NCBI GenBank assembly: GCA_018333865.1
Contig: JAGXSE010000010.1
Location: 1 to 39,576 of the forward strand
Length of the DNA stretch: 39,576 bases
DNA from: Syntrophomonadaceae bacterium
GTDB taxonomy: Bacteria; Bacillota; PH28-bin88
Direction of reading: 5' to 3'
The notes below the pieces were generated by a model. It had not been told where the DNA came from. It saw only the letters and a list, made by a program, of their open reading frames with translations, and made no database searches. Shown here one piece after another: positions 1 through 10,093 of this stretch. Each line of letters opens with the position of its first letter. The first letter of the stretch is position 1. The position numbers were made by a program, and so were the translations under genes.

Positions 1-118
1 CAATACAACTGCTGAGTCTTCTGAAAATAACCTCATGGCTAACTGGCTGGCACATATCACCGGTTTTTTAGTATATTCCCGATAACTGCTCCAGGGGTAT
101 GCTTGCAACACAAAAGGC

Positions 119-157
119 AACACAAAAGAACCGTCCCCTTGTGTTTCTTGTGTTTAG
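119..157. repeat. Family A hairpin repeat, copy 1
   Basis: Arms AACACAA (119-125) and TTGTGTT (139-145) enclose the core AAGAACCGTCCCC. The arm sequence is repeated on both outer sides (aacacaaaaggc before, cttgtgttt after). The same core with different arms recurs at 12336, 13707-13870, 25572-25649, 26010 and 35531. No T-tract follows that would make it an obvious terminator. The rest of 1-280 holds no supported gene: a T-run sits near 65 and the ribosome binding site of the next gene lies just before 281. Confidence 0.75.
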
Positions 158-280
158 TATTTTTCCAGCTCGACTGTGTGCAAACTAGGGAACAGGGGGA
201 GGGATTCATTATCCCATGTCGAAATAGATTTCAATGAAAGTACACAGCCAGAGGCTGGTAAATAAAAGGGGAATCAGAAA

Positions 281-1735
281 ATGACCAGAATAGCGCCCAA
301 AGCCCCTTGTCTTTGTGGCAGCGGGAAGAAATATAAAGCTTGCTGTGGGGCCAGAGTTGATAATTTGGTGGATTTGGAGGCAAAACGCTGGCAGGTGCTG
401 GCGGGGGAGCTGCAGCGGCGGCTGATTGACTATGCTGAAAGTCCGGTCTGGGAATCAGTCCGGCAGCAAGCCATGGTAGATTTCTTTGACGAGGAAAATC
501 CAGAAACTGATGATTACCTCTGGGACAGCTTTATCGACTGGTTTCTCTTCGATTACCGTCCAATGGAGAAAGGCAGCCAGGGCTTAATCAGCAGTTTTCT
601 CGCTGAAAACAAAAGCACCCTTGATCCCCGTTCGGCCAGCCTGTTAGAGGGATGGGCTGAGGCCGTTATCTCGCTTTTTGAGGTTGTTGAGCTGGATGGC
701 GGGCGGGGGTTAACTGTCAAAGACCTGCTCAGGAGCGGGAAATACGAGGTGACCGAGCCGGGCATTTTATCCAGAGTAGAAAAGAAGTCGCTGCTGGTTA
801 CCCGCCTTCTGCCGGTAGGAAATTGTCATCGCTTTTTTATGGGAGCAACCATCCTGCCGCCTTTTTTTAAGAATCCCCTGCTGCGGATGGTGCGGAACGA
901 TTACCATGAGTTTCTTGAGCTATTGGGGCCAGGGACCAAAGGCGGTTATAACCGTTATCTGCGCGAATGGGGTTTTGAATTGGAGGCCATGGTCGATTTT
1001 CTGGCGGAGCAGTTATCAGAAACCGCTAAAGGCAAAGAAAATGTTCCTGCCTTTAATCTGCAGGGTGATGCTCAAATTCCTGAGCTGCAAGTTTTTGTGA
1101 ATGAGATGATGGCCAACGAAGCCCACCGCCAGTGGATCGATCTGCCTTTGGCGGAACTGGGCGGCTTATCTCCGCGGGAGGCTATGCGCAATTCCGAAGG
1201 CAGTCAGAAAGTCGAGCGGGTCCTGCGCCGGATGACTATCCACGGTACGGGGAAAGAGGTCGAGGCCAGGTACGATGTTAAGCGCCTGAAGAAAATGTTA
1301 GGCCTGACCAGGCCGGAAGGGCTGCCTTCCTTTGCGCAATTTTCCTGGCTGGAGCCCTCTCACCGGAGAGTGGCGGAATTATTGGATGCTGAAATGGCAA
1401 GGCACCGGTTTACTCCCGAACAGATTTATTCCGGCCTTCAGATGTGGCATGACTTTGCAGAGCGGGAAAAGCCCAGGATTAACAAGCCTGGTGTGTGGGC
1501 GGCCAGTATGATCTATGCTATGGCCAGGCTGGAGTTGTTTGACTACCAGCTTACCCAGCAGTATTTAGCAGGGTATTTTCAAGTCTCTGCCGGGAGCGTT
1601 TCTCATAACTACAACCGGATTTGTGCTGCCTTAGAATTAAAGCCTTTTGACAGCAGGTATAGTTCTTTGGAAATCCCGCTCGACGGGATGAAGGATTTGC
1701 TGAGCCTCCTTTTGCAAGCCAAAAGCCCCCAATAA
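281..1735 (+). CDS. SEC-C motif protein with C-terminal HTH-like segment
   Basis: A 484-residue protein of unknown cellular role. The first 23 residues are a SEC-C zinc motif: PCLCGSGKKYKACCG with Cys10, Cys12, Cys21 and Cys22, the same metal-binding module found at the C terminus of SecA. The rest is mostly helical with no membrane segment or signal peptide. Near residues 425-450 a stretch (LAGYFQVSAGSVSHNYNRI) looks like a helix-turn-helix, as in other SEC-C proteins that carry a 'Tq..iA..f.vS.gtvs.ry..i' segment. The ATG at 281 is preceded by AGGGGAA at a normal distance and starts directly at the zinc motif, which supports it. It lies about 96 bp before argS and probably ends before the argS promoter. 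The SEC-C call is firm; any nucleic-acid-binding role is inference. Confidence 0.85.
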   Translation: MTRIAPKAPCLCGSGKKYKACCGARVDNLVDLEAKRWQVLAGELQRRLIDYAESPVWESVRQQAMVDFFDEENPETDDYLWDSFIDWFLFDYRPMEKGSQGLISSFLAENKSTLDPRSASLLEGWAEAVISLFEVVELDGGRGLTVKDLLRSGKYEVTEPGILSRVEKKSLLVTRLLPVGNCHRFFMGATILPPFFKNPLLRMVRNDYHEFLELLGPGTKGGYNRYLREWGFELEAMVDFLAEQLSETAKGKENVPAFNLQGDAQIPELQVFVNEMMANEAHRQWIDLPLAELGGLSPREAMRNSEGSQKVERVLRRMTIHGTGKEVEARYDVKRLKKMLGLTRPEGLPSFAQFSWLEPSHRRVAELLDAEMARHRFTPEQIYSGLQMWHDFAEREKPRINKPGVWAASMIYAMARLELFDYQLTQQYLAGYFQVSAGSVSHNYNRICAALELKPFDSRYSSLEIPLDGMKDLLSLLLQAKSPQ

Positions 1736-1750
1736 GAAGTTTGCGCGTTC

Positions 1751-1779
1751 TTGACATAATTGGAATGGAATAATAAGCT
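1751..1779 (+). promoter_or_regulatory. Possible argS promoter
   Basis: A consensus -35 TTGACA at 1751-1756 is followed after 17 bp by a weak -10, TAAGCT (1774-1779). A better-looking TAATAA at 1771 would give only a 14-bp spacer. It lies between the SEC-C gene and the argS ribosome binding site. No T-box leader features were recognised. Confidence 0.45.
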
Positions 1780-1831
1780 AATACAGGACATGCCCCGGGC
1801 CAAAAAGACTTTGTTTCAAGGAGGTTTTTTT

Positions 1832-3514
1832 TTGCATATCTTAGCCGGGATCAAAGAACAAATATCTGCTGCCTTGACCCAAGCAGCCGAAAGGGCCCGG
1901 AATGCAGGGGACCTTTATTATAAAGAGCTGCCTGATTTTGTGGTAGAAGTGCCGCGAGAAAAAACCCATGGCGATTTTGCCTCCAACCTGGCCATGCTTT
2001 TAGCTAAAGAGGCCAAACGCCCGCCACGGCAGGTTGCAGACCTGCTGGTGAATTATATTAATAAAAATAATACCTGGATTGACCGGGTTATGGTGGCTGG
2101 CCCCGGTTTTATTAATTTTACCCTTGACTACCGCTGGCTGTACCGGGTGCCGGCCCATGTGGTTACTGAAAATGCTTTTTATGGCAGATCTAATTTAGGT
2201 TTCGGCGCCAGGGTGCAGGTGGAATTTGTCAGCGCAAATCCTACCGGACTGCTGCATATGGGCAATGCCCGGGGCGCCGCTTTGGGGGACAGTATTGCCG
2301 CGTTGCTGCAGGCGGTAGGCTTTGAAGTCACCAGAGAGTTTTATATAAATGATGCCGGAAATCAGATTGTCAATTTCGGCCGGTCCTTGGAGGCAAGATA
2401 CCTGCAGCTATTGGGCTGTCAGGTACCTTTTCCGGAGGAAGGTTATCACGGTGAAGATGTCGTCGATACCATGCGCCGTCTGGTGGCAGAGGCAGGAGAC
2501 GCCTATGCGGCAATGGACCCGGCGGCCCGGCAGGAGGCCTTGATCAAGTATGCCTTGCGGGAAAAAATGTCGGCCATCCGGGAGACTCTAAACAGGTTTG
2601 GCGTCCGGTATGATGTGTGGTTCAGCGAACAGGAGCTGCATGAGGTGGGGGCAGTGAACGAGGTTATTGCAAAACTGCGCGGGCAGGAATATGTTTACGA
2701 GCAGGACGGAGCCCTGTGGTTTAAAGCGACTGCTTTCGGGGATGAAAAAGACGAAGTAGTTGTCCGTACCAACGGAGTGCCAACCTACTTTGCGGCAGAT
2801 ATAGCCTATCACCGCAATAAATTTCAGCGGGGCTTCCAGTGGATCATCGATATCTGGGGGGCAGACCATCACGGCCATGTTTCCCGGATGAAGGGTGCCA
2901 TGGCTGCCTTGGGTTACAACCCGGACCAGCTGGATGTGGTCCTGATGCAGCTGGTGCGCCTGGTGCAGGGAGGCGAAGTATTGCGGATGTCTAAACGGAC
3001 AGGTCAATACATTACCCTGCAGGAGCTAATCGATGAGGTGGGGGTTGATGCAGCTCGCTACTTCTTTGTGATGCGAAGCCCTGACAGCCACCTGGAATTC
3101 GATCTGGATCTGGCTAAATCCCAGACCGCAGAAAACCCTGTCTATTATGTTCAGTATGCCCATGCCCGGATTTCCAGCATTCTTCGCCAGGCAGGAGAAC
3201 AAGGTTATACCATGCCAAAAGCCGGCCTGGTGGAAATGAATGTATTAACCCACCCGTCAGAGTTGGAGCTAATCAGGAAGATTGCCGACTACCCCGATGT
3301 GGTGGCGGGTGCGGCCCAAAACCTGGAGCCGCACCGGCTGACCAAGTACGCCCAGGATCTGGCTGCGCTGTTCCATGTTTTTTACACCAACTGCCGGGTC
3401 CTGGTGGATGAAGAGCCACTGCGCCAGGCCAGGCTCGTATTGATTGAAGCGACCAGGATTACCCTGCGTAACCTCCTGGGTCTGATCGGAGTATCCGCTC
3501 CCGAAAGGATGTAG
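1832..3514 (+). CDS. argS: Arginyl-tRNA synthetase
   Basis: Class I aminoacyl-tRNA synthetase that charges tRNA-Arg with arginine in the cytoplasm. The start chosen is TTG at 1832 (MHILAGIKEQ...): AAGGAGG at 1818-1824 lies 7 nt upstream and the protein is then 560 aa, the usual length. The reading frame continues upstream to 1760 but that extension has no ribosome binding site or homology. Visible features are the N-terminal Arg-tRNA-synthetase additional domain, SANPTGLLHMGNARG containing the HIGH-type motif (HMGN), the catalytic domain with WGADHHGH, LRMSKRTGQ as the KMSKS loop, and the C-terminal DALR anticodon-binding domain (YVQYAHARISSI onward). It is followed by a strong promoter for pyrG, so the two genes are probably separately initiated. 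Confidence 0.97.
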   Translation: MHILAGIKEQISAALTQAAERARNAGDLYYKELPDFVVEVPREKTHGDFASNLAMLLAKEAKRPPRQVADLLVNYINKNNTWIDRVMVAGPGFINFTLDYRWLYRVPAHVVTENAFYGRSNLGFGARVQVEFVSANPTGLLHMGNARGAALGDSIAALLQAVGFEVTREFYINDAGNQIVNFGRSLEARYLQLLGCQVPFPEEGYHGEDVVDTMRRLVAEAGDAYAAMDPAARQEALIKYALREKMSAIRETLNRFGVRYDVWFSEQELHEVGAVNEVIAKLRGQEYVYEQDGALWFKATAFGDEKDEVVVRTNGVPTYFAADIAYHRNKFQRGFQWIIDIWGADHHGHVSRMKGAMAALGYNPDQLDVVLMQLVRLVQGGEVLRMSKRTGQYITLQELIDEVGVDAARYFFVMRSPDSHLEFDLDLAKSQTAENPVYYVQYAHARISSILRQAGEQGYTMPKAGLVEMNVLTHPSELELIRKIADYPDVVAGAAQNLEPHRLTKYAQDLAALFHVFYTNCRVLVDEEPLRQARLVLIEATRITLRNLLGLIGVSAPERM

Positions 3515-3522
3515 CCGGGTGC

Positions 3523-3552
3523 TTGACAGCAATTCCCGGGGATAGATAAAAT
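3523..3552 (+). promoter_or_regulatory. pyrG promoter
   Basis: TTGACA (3523-3528), an 18-bp spacer and TAAAAT (3547-3552) lie just after the argS stop, giving a predicted transcription start near 3559 and a leader of about 30 nt. The leader is too short for a terminator and lacks the G-run at +1 used in Bacillus pyrG reiterative-transcription control. Confidence 0.7.
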
Positions 3553-3554
3553 AA

Positions 3555-5230
<1,676 letters not shown>

Positions 5231-5318
5231 GTAATGTATACCTGAAAAGATATTTAGTAAGAATAGGGAAAGAGTTTGCAAGCTGCCCTGGCCTTGGGTT
5301 GGCGTTAGGAGGCGACTG

Positions 5319-6404
5319 ATGCGTTGGACAGCCAGGCTTCTTTCAGAAGCTGACAGAGAGCTTTTTAATACCTTTGTCAAGAAGTGCAAAAAGGGCCATA
5401 TCCTGCAGTCCTGGGAGTGGGGAGAGGTAAAGGCGAAAACAGGCTGGGAACCACTGCGGCTGGTAGTGGAGGAAAAAGGTGCGGTTATCGCCGCCATTTC
5501 CATCTTAAAGCGGCGTTTGCCTGTTGTGAAAAAATCCATCTTTTACGCTCCCAGGGGTCCCGTGTTGGATATCCATCACCAGGAGTTGTTTGACTTTCTG
5601 TTGGCGGAAGTTAAAAAACTGGCCCGAGTCCATCAAGCAGTCTTTTTAAAGATCGACCCGGATGTGCCCCGAACAGACCAGAGCTTTGCCGCCTACCTGA
5701 AAAAGGCCGGATTCCGGGCAGCCGATAAAGAAGTGGGTTTTGAGGGTGTGCAGCCTCGTTTTGTCTTTCGCCTCGACATTACCCCGCCGGAAGAACAGCT
5801 GCTAGAAAACCTGCATCAGAAAACCAGGTATAATTTGCGTTTGGCAAAGCGCAAAGGAGTAACCGTTGCAGCGACTGAAAACAAGAAAGATTTAGATGTC
5901 TTTTACCGGATACTGGTAGAGACAGCAGAGAGGGATCGTTTCTTAATCCGGTCCTCCGATTATTTTTCCGTTCTTTGGGATCAACTGGTTGCCCGGGGGT
6001 ATGCCAGGCTGTTTCTGGCCAAATATCAGGGGGAGATCATCGCCGGGACCCTGGCCTTTATTTTCGGCGAAAAAACCTGGTACATTTATGGCGCTTCAGC
6101 AAACCGGCATCGCAATGTGATGCCGAATTACCTGCTCCAATGGCACATGATCCGGTGGGCCAAACAGGAAGGGTGTACCCTGTACGACTTCCGCGGGGTG
6201 CCGGGAAACTTGACGGAGGATAATCCCCTGTACGGCCTTTACCGGTTTAAGAAGGGGTTTAACGGGGAATATACTGAGTTTGTCGGCGAATATGATCTGG
6301 TTTATCTCCCACTGTTTTACTGGGCCTGGCACCGCCTGGAACCCTTGTACTCCAAAGGAATTCGGCGGCTCTTGAGCTTGCGGAAGAAGCTTCGGGGCCA
6401 CTAG
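5319..6404 (+). CDS. FemABX-family peptidoglycan aminoacyltransferase
   Basis: A 361-aa protein of the FemX/FemA/FemB family, which transfer amino acids from aminoacyl-tRNA to lipid II or its precursors to build peptidoglycan cross-bridges; they act at the cytoplasmic face of the membrane. Family signs are two GNAT-like halves: QSWEWGEVKAKTGWEPLRL near the N terminus, the LHQKTRYNLRLAKRKGV segment in the middle, and YDFRGVPGNLTEDNPLYGLYRFKKGF near residue 290, typical of the second domain. TAGGAGG at 5306-5312 supports the ATG at 5319. It sits just before an alanine racemase-like gene, which fits a cell-wall role. Which amino acid is added cannot be read from the sequence. Confidence 0.88.
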   Translation: MRWTARLLSEADRELFNTFVKKCKKGHILQSWEWGEVKAKTGWEPLRLVVEEKGAVIAAISILKRRLPVVKKSIFYAPRGPVLDIHHQELFDFLLAEVKKLARVHQAVFLKIDPDVPRTDQSFAAYLKKAGFRAADKEVGFEGVQPRFVFRLDITPPEEQLLENLHQKTRYNLRLAKRKGVTVAATENKKDLDVFYRILVETAERDRFLIRSSDYFSVLWDQLVARGYARLFLAKYQGEIIAGTLAFIFGEKTWYIYGASANRHRNVMPNYLLQWHMIRWAKQEGCTLYDFRGVPGNLTEDNPLYGLYRFKKGFNGEYTEFVGEYDLVYLPLFYWAWHRLEPLYSKGIRRLLSLRKKLRGH

Positions 6405-6411
6405 CCAGTAG

Positions 6412-6430
6412 AGCCGGCTTCCAGCCGGCT
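6412..6430. repeat. Short GC hairpin AGCCGGC/GCCGGCT
   Basis: A perfect 7-bp stem (AGCCGGC, GCCGGCT) with loop TTCCA lies between the FemX-like gene and alr. No T-tract follows, so it is not a standard terminator. A related sequence, ACCGGCTTCCAGCCG, is found at about 18621 between the RND pump and the TolC-like gene, so this may be a small dispersed hairpin repeat. Confidence 0.55.
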
Positions 6431-6463
6431 AATGGGTTAGGTAGTAACCGATAGGAGGTTTTT

Positions 6464-7753
6464 ATGGAAGACTGGTGGACAACCTTGGAAGGCGCCCGGC
6501 TGGCGGGACCCCGCTGGGTCGAAATCGATGCAGACGCTATTTATCATAATGTCGAGGCAGTGAAAAAAAGAATAGCCCCTGAAGTAAAACTGATGGCAGT
6601 TGTAAAAGCCGATGCCTACGGCTGCGGAGCGGTCGAGACTGCCCGGGTGGCAGCGGCTGCGGGGGCGGATTTTTTTGGCGTGACTACACTGGAAGAGGGA
6701 ATCGAGCTGCGCAATGGCGGCATCGCTAAACCAATTTTGGTTTTTGCCCCACTGGTGGGAGGGGCCGCCCTGGCGGCCGGCAGCCGCCTGGCGGTAACCC
6801 TGGCCGGGGTGGATAAAATAGCGGAACTGGCAAACGGGGCAAAAACAGCGGGAAAAACCCTGGACGTGCATCTTGAGGTGGAAACCGGCCTTGGCCGAAC
6901 TGGAATACAACCTGGGGAGGTGGTGCAGGCTGCCAGAGCTCTCAGGGAGGTGCCCTGGCTGAACCTGGAGGGCATCTTTACCCATTTTGCCACTGCCGGC
7001 AGGGACGGCAGGTTTGTTGAACAGCAATTTCAGGTTTTTTCAAAGGTGTTGAGAGATCTGCAGGCGGCCGGCATCATGGTTCCCTTGCGCCATGTCTGTA
7101 ACAGCGCAGCCACCTTTTTGCACCAAGACATGCATTTGGACATGGTCCGGGTAGGTACCCTGCTTTACGGCCAGTACCCGGGAGGCAAAGTGCGGGATTG
7201 GGGCCTTGACCTGCGGGATCCTTTCCGGGTCCGGGCCAGGGTTCTTCAGATCTGGAATGCTCCTGCCGGGTCAGCCATTGGCTATGGCCGGGACTATCTC
7301 TGTCCGCGGGATACCAGAGTAGGAGTGATCCCCCTTGGTATTGCCGATGGTTTCGGCATCCAGCCGGTAAGCCGGCCCAAAAGCCTGCCGGATCTGGTCA
7401 GGATCATTGGCAAGGCTGTTCTGGCCTATTTAGGCCGGGAGCAGGACCTGCCCCTTCTTGTGTGGTACCAGGAGTCGCCCTTGCCGGTGATTGGCCGGGT
7501 GGGCATGCAGCTTACCATGGTAGACCTCAGTGACAATCCGGAGGTCCAGCCAGGCGATGTTGTGGACATCAGACTGCGCCGCCTGACCACCAGCTCCAGG
7601 CTGCCGCGAGTGTATATCAGAGATAATAAACCGTACCAGGTGCGGGGACTGCAGGGTGAGGTTCCCTGGCACCGCCTCTTTATCCTGCGTAGGCTGACCA
7701 ATACCCGTAAAATAACCGAGACCAGGAGGTTTCAAATAAAAAACAAATACTAA
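6464..7753 (+). CDS. alr: Alanine racemase family protein (fold type III PLP enzyme)
   Basis: Probably interconverts L- and D-alanine for peptidoglycan synthesis. The PLP lysine is visible in AVVKADAYG (Lys48), the catalytic tyrosine in IGYGRDY (Tyr274) and the pyridine-nitrogen arginine in MVRVGTLLYG (Arg229). It is 429 aa, longer than the usual 370-390, with an extra tail ending in RRFQIKNKY. Several positions normally conserved in Alr differ: HLEVETGLGR where HLK.DTG.GR is usual (the site of the carbamylated lysine is Glu138), LGIADGF in place of .GYADG., and GRVGMQ in place of GRVCMD (Gln349). It could therefore be a racemase with changed specificity or rate. AGGAGG precedes the ATG at 6464. 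Confidence 0.85.
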   Translation: MEDWWTTLEGARLAGPRWVEIDADAIYHNVEAVKKRIAPEVKLMAVVKADAYGCGAVETARVAAAAGADFFGVTTLEEGIELRNGGIAKPILVFAPLVGGAALAAGSRLAVTLAGVDKIAELANGAKTAGKTLDVHLEVETGLGRTGIQPGEVVQAARALREVPWLNLEGIFTHFATAGRDGRFVEQQFQVFSKVLRDLQAAGIMVPLRHVCNSAATFLHQDMHLDMVRVGTLLYGQYPGGKVRDWGLDLRDPFRVRARVLQIWNAPAGSAIGYGRDYLCPRDTRVGVIPLGIADGFGIQPVSRPKSLPDLVRIIGKAVLAYLGREQDLPLLVWYQESPLPVIGRVGMQLTMVDLSDNPEVQPGDVVDIRLRRLTTSSRLPRVYIRDNKPYQVRGLQGEVPWHRLFILRRLTNTRKITETRRFQIKNKY

Positions 7754-7780
7754 CCAAGTTAAAAAGCAGGATTTTCCAGT

Positions 7781-7816
7781 ACAGGCGAGAATACAAAAAT
7801 TAGCCTGTTTTTTTAT
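7781..7816 (+). terminator. Terminator after alr
   Basis: ACAGGC (7781-7786) pairs with GCCTGT (7803-7808) and is followed by a run of T. The loop is long (16 nt), so strength is uncertain, but the position 28 bp after the alr stop fits. Confidence 0.55.
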
Positions 7817-7870
7817 TTTACCTGCAAAACTGTGACAAACAAAGGGAGAAAAGGATGGTGAGAAAACCAG

Positions 7871-8278
7871 GTGGAAAACTCCGGGGCGAATATGCTTTCC
7901 GTGCTGGTCGTGGACGACCAGCCGGGTGTGCGCCGTCTTTTGCAAGAAGTACTGGAAGAGGAAGGATTTGAAGTCCGGCTGGCGGAATGCGGCGAGGCTG
8001 CGTTGCGTCAGGTGCGGGAAAAAAAACCAGACTTTATTTTAATGGATATGAAAATGCCCGGCATGAGCGGCTTGGAAGTTTTAAGAGAATTGAAAAAAAG
8101 CTCTTTTCAACCCCCGGTAGTGATGATGACCGCCTACGGCGAATTAGAGTTTGTCAATCAAGCCTGCAGACTGGGAGCAATCCACCACCTGACCAAACCC
8201 TTTGATATTTTTGAAGTGAAAGCCCTGCTGCAGCAGCTCGCCCGAAAGGAAACAAAGATCAGCCAGGTTGTTCTTTAA
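7871..8278 (+). CDS. spo0F: Sporulation response regulator Spo0F
   Basis: A single-domain receiver protein (135 aa from GTG 7871, or 128 aa from ATG 7892) that passes phosphate from sporulation histidine kinases to Spo0B/Spo0A. It has the acidic pair in VVDDQPGVR (Asp15, Asp16), the phosphorylation site in LMDMKMPGM (Asp59), the switch threonine in MMTAYGEL (Thr87) and the lysine in TKPFDIFEV (Lys109). MTAYGEL and KPFDI are close to Bacillus Spo0F, and no output domain follows. Neither start has a strong ribosome binding site. Its place before fba matches the spo0F-fba order common in Firmicutes. Confidence 0.9.
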   Translation: MENSGANMLSVLVVDDQPGVRRLLQEVLEEEGFEVRLAECGEAALRQVREKKPDFILMDMKMPGMSGLEVLRELKKSSFQPPVVMMTAYGELEFVNQACRLGAIHHLTKPFDIFEVKALLQQLARKETKISQVVL

Positions 8279-8351
8279 TTAAGCTCTCGAAAACAGTCCT
8301 GAAAGGTCAACAGCAGGAGTTTTGCATTGCCTGCCGAATAATTTCCTTATT

Positions 8352-8466
8352 GGGGACATCCGCGTACCGTTCAAGAAGCAAGAAGCAAGAGGCTGGATGG
8401 ATAAGCGGCTTTTGGTCCCAAGTATCTGGCTCCTGTCTCCTGCTTCCTGCCTCCTGCATCCTGTAA
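8352..8466. repeat. Family B repeat, complete copy
   Basis: About 100 bp between spo0F and the next gene. The left arm (ccgttcaagaagcaagaagc), the conserved centre (ggatggataagcggctttt, then ggtcccaagtatctgg) and the right arm (cctgcttcctgcctcctgca) match the copies at 36482, 36590 and 38793. The arms form a long imperfect inverted repeat. It creates a false N-terminal extension of the downstream gene. Confidence 0.85.
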
Positions 8467-8480
8467 AAGAGGTGAGTCCG

Positions 8481-9170
8481 ATGTTAATTCCTGCTGCAAC
8501 CGTATTGGCTTTCAGGTGCCCGGCTTGTAACGGCATGGATTTTCATTGCCTTTCCCTGTTTTCTTTTTCCGGCAGTAAAAAACAATCCCTGATCTGCTCC
8601 TGCGGGGCCGAGATCCTCCAGATTTCCACCAAGGATTATGCCTCGTTCCACCTGCAGGTGCAATGTATGATGTGTGAAACCAGGCATTTATGGTACTATC
8701 AGCGTAAAGAGCTCTGGTCGAACAACTTGACCTGTTTTTCCTGCCCGGAAACCCAGTTGGAAATCGGATGCGCCGGCCCCAAGGAAAAGGTGAAACAGTT
8801 TGTCCTTTATCAGGAAAGATCCCTGGGTGAGGTAGCGGAGGAGCTGCGCCGGAAGGGCTACTTTAAAAACCCTGATCTTATATATAAAGCATTAGAAAAT
8901 CTTAATATCCTGGCGGAAACAGGGCGCTTGCAGTGCCAGTGCGGCAACCAGAGCCTGGAAATGGGTATTTTCCCGGATAATATCCATTTGCGGTGCAGCC
9001 ACTGCGGTACTCACAGTTATTTAAGGGCTGAACATGAACAGGACCTTAACTGGTTATCTGCCTGCAGTGACCTCTGCTTAACCCATCAGGGCCTGGTGAT
9101 CAAGGATAAGATTAAATGCCGCCTGCAAGAGCGTCTAAATACAAGAAAGAAGAGGAAGAATAAACTCTAA
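8481..9170 (+). CDS. Cysteine-rich zinc-ribbon protein of unknown function
   Basis: A 229-aa soluble protein with 17 cysteines, most in CxxC or CxC pairs: Cys13/16, 39/41, 62/65, 85/88, 152/154 and 172/175. This suggests three or more zinc ribbons: an N-terminal pair (residues 11-90) and a C-terminal one (150-180), separated by a helical stretch (FVLYQERSLGEVAEELRRKGYF, 107-128). The tail is very basic (RLNTRKKRKNKL), which might bind nucleic acid. The start is ATG 8481 with AGAGGTGAG upstream; the open frame further upstream is family B repeat. I do not recognise a named family. Its position between spo0F and fba suggests a lineage-specific gene, but gives no function. Confidence 0.8.
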   Translation: MLIPAATVLAFRCPACNGMDFHCLSLFSFSGSKKQSLICSCGAEILQISTKDYASFHLQVQCMMCETRHLWYYQRKELWSNNLTCFSCPETQLEIGCAGPKEKVKQFVLYQERSLGEVAEELRRKGYFKNPDLIYKALENLNILAETGRLQCQCGNQSLEMGIFPDNIHLRCSHCGTHSYLRAEHEQDLNWLSACSDLCLTHQGLVIKDKIKCRLQERLNTRKKRKNKL

Positions 9171-9200
9171 CCCTTAAAATATTAAGGAGGTAACATTATT

Positions 9201-10046
9201 ATGTCACTGGTAGACTTGAAAACCCTGATGACAGGAGCGGAGGAAGGAAAATACGCAATTGGAGCCTTCAACTGCAACAATATGGAAATAGTCCAGGCAA
9301 TTATAGAGGCAGCGGAAGCCGAAAAGACGCCGGTAATTATTCAGGCCAGCCAAGGAGCCATCAAGTATGCCGGATTGGCTTACATCACCGGCCTGGTCAA
9401 GGTAGCTGCCGCCCAGGCCAGTGTGCCCGTATGCCTGCACCTGGACCACGGCACCAGTTTTGAACAGGTGATCAGGTGTATCCGGGATGGGTTCACTTCT
9501 GTGATGATTGACGGTTCTAAACTTCCGCTGGAAGAGAATATAGCCCTCACCAAAAAGGTTCTGGATGTGGCCAGGGCAGCAGGGGTTTCAGTGGAGGCGG
9601 AACTGGGAAAAATCGGCGGGACGGAAGACGACATTTCCGTCAGCGAGCGGGAAGCCTTGATGACAGACCCCGAAGAAGCCAGATACTTTGTTGAAAAAAC
9701 GGGGGTCGATGCCCTGGCCATTGCCATTGGAACAGCCCATGGCAGGTATAAAGGCGAGCCCAAACTCGATTTTGCACGGCTAAAAAGAGTGAGAGAACTT
9801 GTAGAGATACCTATCGTGCTCCATGGGTCTTCCGGCGTGCCGGATGAAGCCATCAGAACGGCTATCGGATTGGGAGTGCGGAAGGTAAACATAGACACTA
9901 ATATCCGGGAAGCTTTTGTAAAAGGAGTGCGGGAGGCCATCGCAGCCGATCCGGACGAAATCGACCCCCGCAAGGTTTTAGGCCCGGCCCGGGAGGAAAT
10001 GACCAGGGTAGTGCGGGAAAAAATTCGCTTGTTTCGCGGAAAATAA
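9201..10046 (+). CDS. fba: Class II fructose-1,6-bisphosphate aldolase
   Basis: Cleaves fructose-1,6-bisphosphate to glyceraldehyde-3-phosphate and dihydroxyacetone phosphate, or does the reverse in gluconeogenesis; zinc dependent. The 281-aa length and motifs are typical: LHLDHG (catalytic Asp and a zinc His, near residue 80), EAELGKIGG, AIGTAHGRY (zinc His) and IVLHGSSGVP (zinc His and phosphate loop), followed by KVNIDTNIR. AAGGAGG lies before the ATG at 9201; the upstream CCTTAA/TTAAGG inverted repeat partly covers it. With fsa and glpX downstream it forms a sugar-phosphate cluster. Confidence 0.97.
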   Translation: MSLVDLKTLMTGAEEGKYAIGAFNCNNMEIVQAIIEAAEAEKTPVIIQASQGAIKYAGLAYITGLVKVAAAQASVPVCLHLDHGTSFEQVIRCIRDGFTSVMIDGSKLPLEENIALTKKVLDVARAAGVSVEAELGKIGGTEDDISVSEREALMTDPEEARYFVEKTGVDALAIAIGTAHGRYKGEPKLDFARLKRVRELVEIPIVLHGSSGVPDEAIRTAIGLGVRKVNIDTNIREAFVKGVREAIAADPDEIDPRKVLGPAREEMTRVVREKIRLFRGK

Positions 10047-10063
10047 CAGGCAGTAAGGTTCAT

Positions 10064-10093
10064 CGGCAAGCCAGGGGGCTTGCCGGTTTTTTT
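10064..10093 (+). terminator. Terminator after fba
   Basis: A perfect 9-bp stem, CGGCAAGCC (10064-10072) and GGCTTGCCG (10077-10085), with loop AGGG and a run of seven T. This is a strong Rho-independent terminator. Confidence 0.88.

Noticed and set aside
1760-1831. N-terminal extension of ArgS
   Set aside because: Includes promoter and Shine-Dalgarno sequence; TTG 1832 gives the family length.
8322-8480. N-terminal extension of the Zn-ribbon protein
   Set aside because: Encoded by a family B repeat; ATG 8481 has a good ribosome binding site.
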